A DNA stretch of 8,382 nt from Sulfurovum sp. bin170 (GTDB taxonomy: Bacteria; Campylobacterota; Campylobacteria; Campylobacterales; Sulfurovaceae). The translations under genes and the position numbers were made by a program. The notes below the pieces were generated by a model that was given only the letters and a program-made list of their open reading frames with translations, did not search any database and was not told where the DNA came from. Every line of letters begins with the position of its first letter. Positions within the stretch are counted from its first letter, which is position 1. Below, piece by piece: positions 6,372 to 8,382 of the stretch. Location: contig NZ_JAACKB010000012.1 in the NCBI RefSeq assembly GCF_010892395.1, positions 1 through 8,382 of the forward strand, read 5' to 3'.

Positions 6372-6378
6372 TAATAAA

Positions 6379-7506
6379 TTGAATTGTAAACATTTTGGAA
6401 CATGTGGTTCATGTGCTATTTTTGAACTTGAATATCAACAAGAGTTAGCAGATAAAAAAGAGAGAGTTTTGGGGCTATTGTCTCCATTTGGAGTTAAAGA
6501 GTTAGAGGTTTTTTGGGCAAGTGAGTCACACTACCGTGCAAGGTCAGAGTTCAAGATTTGGCATGATGAGAGTGGTGCTAATTACGCGATGGGCAGACTT
6601 GATAAAAAAGGAGCTACCAATATAGAGGAGTGTCCCAAAGTTATTGAACCGATAGAGTGGAGAATGAAACTTCTACTCGATGCAATAAACTCTTCGGAGG
6701 CTCTAAAGAGGCGTATATTCTCTGTAGAGTTTTTGGCAACCACTACAGATGAGTGTTTGATTACGATGATATATCACCGTAAATTGGATGAGGAGTGGGA
6801 AGTAGAGGCAAGAGCGTTGGAAAAATTGCTTGATGCTTCGATTATGGGAAGAAGTCGAAAACAGAAAGTTATTTTGAGTAGAGAGTTTGTAACAGAGAAG
6901 CTCTTTATCGATGGTCAGAATTATCTCTATCGACACTACGAGAGTGGGTTCACTCAACCAAATCCTGTTGTCAATATCAAGATGATAGAGTGGGCGATAA
7001 AACAGGCTAAAAAAATAGGAAAGGGTGACTTTTTGGAGAGTTACTGTGGGTTGGGAAATTTTACAATTCCACTCTCTAAACAGTTTAACAGGGTCTTGGC
7101 TACAGAGATAAGTAAACGCTCTATCAAAGCGGCTAATGAGAATTGTGAGCTTAATGGTGTAAGCAATATAGAGTTTATAAGACTAGCATCAGAGGAGATG
7201 ACACAAGCATTAAATAAAACAAGAGAGTTTAGACGATTAAAAGATGTGGATTTGGATTCTTATAGTTTTTCCACTGTATTGGTTGACCCACCAAGAGCAG
7301 GATTGGATATGAATACCATAAAACTTATATCAAATATAGAGAATATCATCTATATCTCCTGTAATCCCCAAACTTTGGCTAGAGATTTAGTTGAGTTGAC
7401 TAAGACACATACTATTGAGGATTCTGCAATATTTGACCAGTTTCCTCATACTCATCATGTTGAGTCAGGGGTGTTTTTATGTAGAGATAGCATTTTTATT
7501 GGTTGA
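6379..7506 (+). CDS. trmA: tRNA (uracil-54-C5)-methyltransferase TrmA, with extra N-terminal cysteine motif
   Basis: TrmA uses S-adenosylmethionine to make m5U54 (ribothymidine) in the T-loop of tRNAs. The protein has 375 residues against 366 in E. coli and matches it along its length: SHYRARSEFKIWHDE (50-64), YHRKLDEEW (132-140), FTQPN (191-195) and REFRRLKDVDLDSYS (282-296). The SAM site is ESYCGLGNF (220-228). VDPPRAGLD (302-310) follows, then the nucleophile C328 in YISCNPQTLARD and the general base E362 in HHVESGVFL. Unlike E. coli TrmA it opens with C3-x5-C9-x2-C12 and has C85 in EECPKV, the spacing of the [4Fe-4S] ligands of RlmD. There is no TRAM domain. The start codon is TTG. The last 30 bp overlap the opposing DUF1835 gene. 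Confidence 0.96.
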   Translation: MNCKHFGTCGSCAIFELEYQQELADKKERVLGLLSPFGVKELEVFWASESHYRARSEFKIWHDESGANYAMGRLDKKGATNIEECPKVIEPIEWRMKLLLDAINSSEALKRRIFSVEFLATTTDECLITMIYHRKLDEEWEVEARALEKLLDASIMGRSRKQKVILSREFVTEKLFIDGQNYLYRHYESGFTQPNPVVNIKMIEWAIKQAKKIGKGDFLESYCGLGNFTIPLSKQFNRVLATEISKRSIKAANENCELNGVSNIEFIRLASEEMTQALNKTREFRRLKDVDLDSYSFSTVLVDPPRAGLDMNTIKLISNIENIIYISCNPQTLARDLVELTKTHTIEDSAIFDQFPHTHHVESGVFLCRDSIFIG

Positions 7507-8382
7507 AAAGTTATACTTCAAAATTTGTTCAGTCTCAATATCCCAACACCATAGATTATCAGGAGTGAGATGGACTCCACCTATCCATCTATCTACCTTA
7601 TGAAGTTCAAACAGATTTTTTTTGCCTTGGAGTACCTCAACTCCAAGAGAGGTGAGCTTTAGGTCTCTACCATTCTCCATAGAGTTTAGTAGATTTGCTT
7701 CAACAAGTCTTTTTAGTATATCCCAAAAGAGTACATCACCCATAAAAAGTCTCTCTTCACTATTTTGATACTCTTCAAATATATCTTGGGGTTTCTGTTT
7801 TCCATCTGAGATAATCAGAAGTGCTTGATGAGCAGTTCTTGAGAGACCATTTATGCTGTTTGGATACTCCTCTAATATTCGTTTAACGGCATCTTTTAGA
7901 AATGGCAACGCTTCTATATCATCGTTTAGTAGTTTATATATAACTTGTGGAGTCTTTGATGAGAATGCAGACCAAGCCTTTCTAGCAGTGATAAAGTGCC
8001 TGTGTGTGACAAGCTCTCTGTTATATAATAAAAATTCTCTAAGCTCTTTGGGTGTAGATTTTTCCAAGTAATTTTCAGGAGAGATAATAGATATTTGGGT
8101 ATCAGTAGAAGCATATTTTGCAAACCAGTCTAGAAGTTGAATAAGTTGAAGTTGGTCATAGAGGTCATGTTCAAACCATAAGAAAATTTTATCATATTTT
8201 CTAAATGATTTTAAAGTAGAGTCTCTATCTTTAAAGTTTTGGTAGACTTCTGAGAACTCTCCTAAACCTTTTTTGCTGATAAATTCTGCTCTCACTTTTG
8301 AAAGTGCTTCCAGTGATAGACTTTCGGGAACAGGACCTTCATGTAGAAAGTCTTGCCATGGAAGAAAAGAGCCAAGTATATC
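7477..8382 (-). CDS. DUF1835-type conserved protein, N-terminus beyond the right edge
   Basis: The function is unknown. The frame stays open through 8382, so 301 residues are visible and the start lies outside. A GTG at 8295-8293 is internal, because the 29 codons before it encode the family signature LPWQDFLHEGPVP (visible residues 7-19). This is followed by the conserved RAEF (31-34). LWFEHDLYDQLQLIQLL (68-84) matches the second conserved block of DUF1835. The C-terminal half has LPFLKDAVKRILEEYP (159-174), NGLSRTAHQALL (178-189), FMGD (213-216) and DRWIGGVHL (264-272), all typical of the family's second domain, which looks like a winged-helix fold. It is soluble and has no signal peptide. 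Probably only a few tens of N-terminal residues are missing. Its 3' end overlaps trmA tail to tail by 30 bp, and no terminator is visible between them. Confidence 0.87.
   Translation of the reverse strand, partial: DILGSFLPWQDFLHEGPVPESLSLEALSKVRAEFISKKGLGEFSEVYQNFKDRDSTLKSFRKYDKIFLWFEHDLYDQLQLIQLLDWFAKYASTDTQISIISPENYLEKSTPKELREFLLYNRELVTHRHFITARKAWSAFSSKTPQVIYKLLNDDIEALPFLKDAVKRILEEYPNSINGLSRTAHQALLIISDGKQKPQDIFEEYQNSEERLFMGDVLFWDILKRLVEANLLNSMENGRDLKLTSLGVEVLQGKKNLFELHKVDRWIGGVHLTPDNLWCWDIETEQILKYNFSTNKNAIST

Noticed and set aside
8293..8295. GTG as the start codon of the DUF1835 gene.
   Set aside because: The 29 in-frame codons before it encode conserved family residues, so the gene starts beyond the window.

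Overview
The window looks like a chromosomal segment from a Campylobacterota species of the Sulfurimonas/Sulfurovum type. Three things point there: the AT-rich coding sequence, the character of the proteins, and the gene block glmU - coaBC - uppS - prepilin peptidase with a trmA gene close by. From memory, Campylobacter jejuni keeps a similar neighbourhood. The genus cannot be fixed from the sequence alone.

Layout. (1) 2-1417, plus strand: a caspase-family (peptidase C14) protein with an intact His/Cys pair. Its frame is open at the left edge. (2) 1441-2279: a self-contained REP/RAYT unit, with a single-domain HUH (Y1) REP-associated tyrosine transposase at 1617-2150. An inverted pair of 25-bp GTAG-headed palindromes lies on each side of the gene. 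The upstream pair encloses an 18-bp tandem repeat and the downstream pair encloses partial palindrome arms. (3) 6304 down to 2316, minus strand: four tightly overlapping genes, glmU, coaBC, uppS and a type IV prepilin peptidase. They cover UDP-GlcNAc synthesis, coenzyme A synthesis, undecaprenyl diphosphate synthesis and pilin/pseudopilin processing. (4) 6305-6378: a short divergent promoter region. (5) 6379-7506, plus strand: trmA, starting at TTG and carrying an N-terminal cysteine motif not found in E. coli TrmA. (6) 7477-8382, minus strand: a DUF1835-type conserved protein whose reading frame runs off the right edge. Its stop end overlaps the end of trmA by 30 bp.

How the parts fit. The glmU-to-peptidase block is an ordinary housekeeping operon, mostly serving the cell envelope, and is probably translationally coupled (TAATG, 11-nt and TGATG junctions). 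The REP/RAYT unit sits between the caspase-like gene and the 3' end of that operon, in a non-coding slot where such elements do little harm. The caspase-like gene and the REP/RAYT unit are the accessory part of the window and hold the most interesting signals. I did not find a convincing new multi-gene system. The best candidate for something under-described is the REP family itself in this phylum, with its repeat-rich leader. Second is the TrmA variant with cysteines spaced like those of RlmD.

No tRNA, rRNA, CRISPR array or origin was recognised, and no gene-free stretch exceeds 300 bases.
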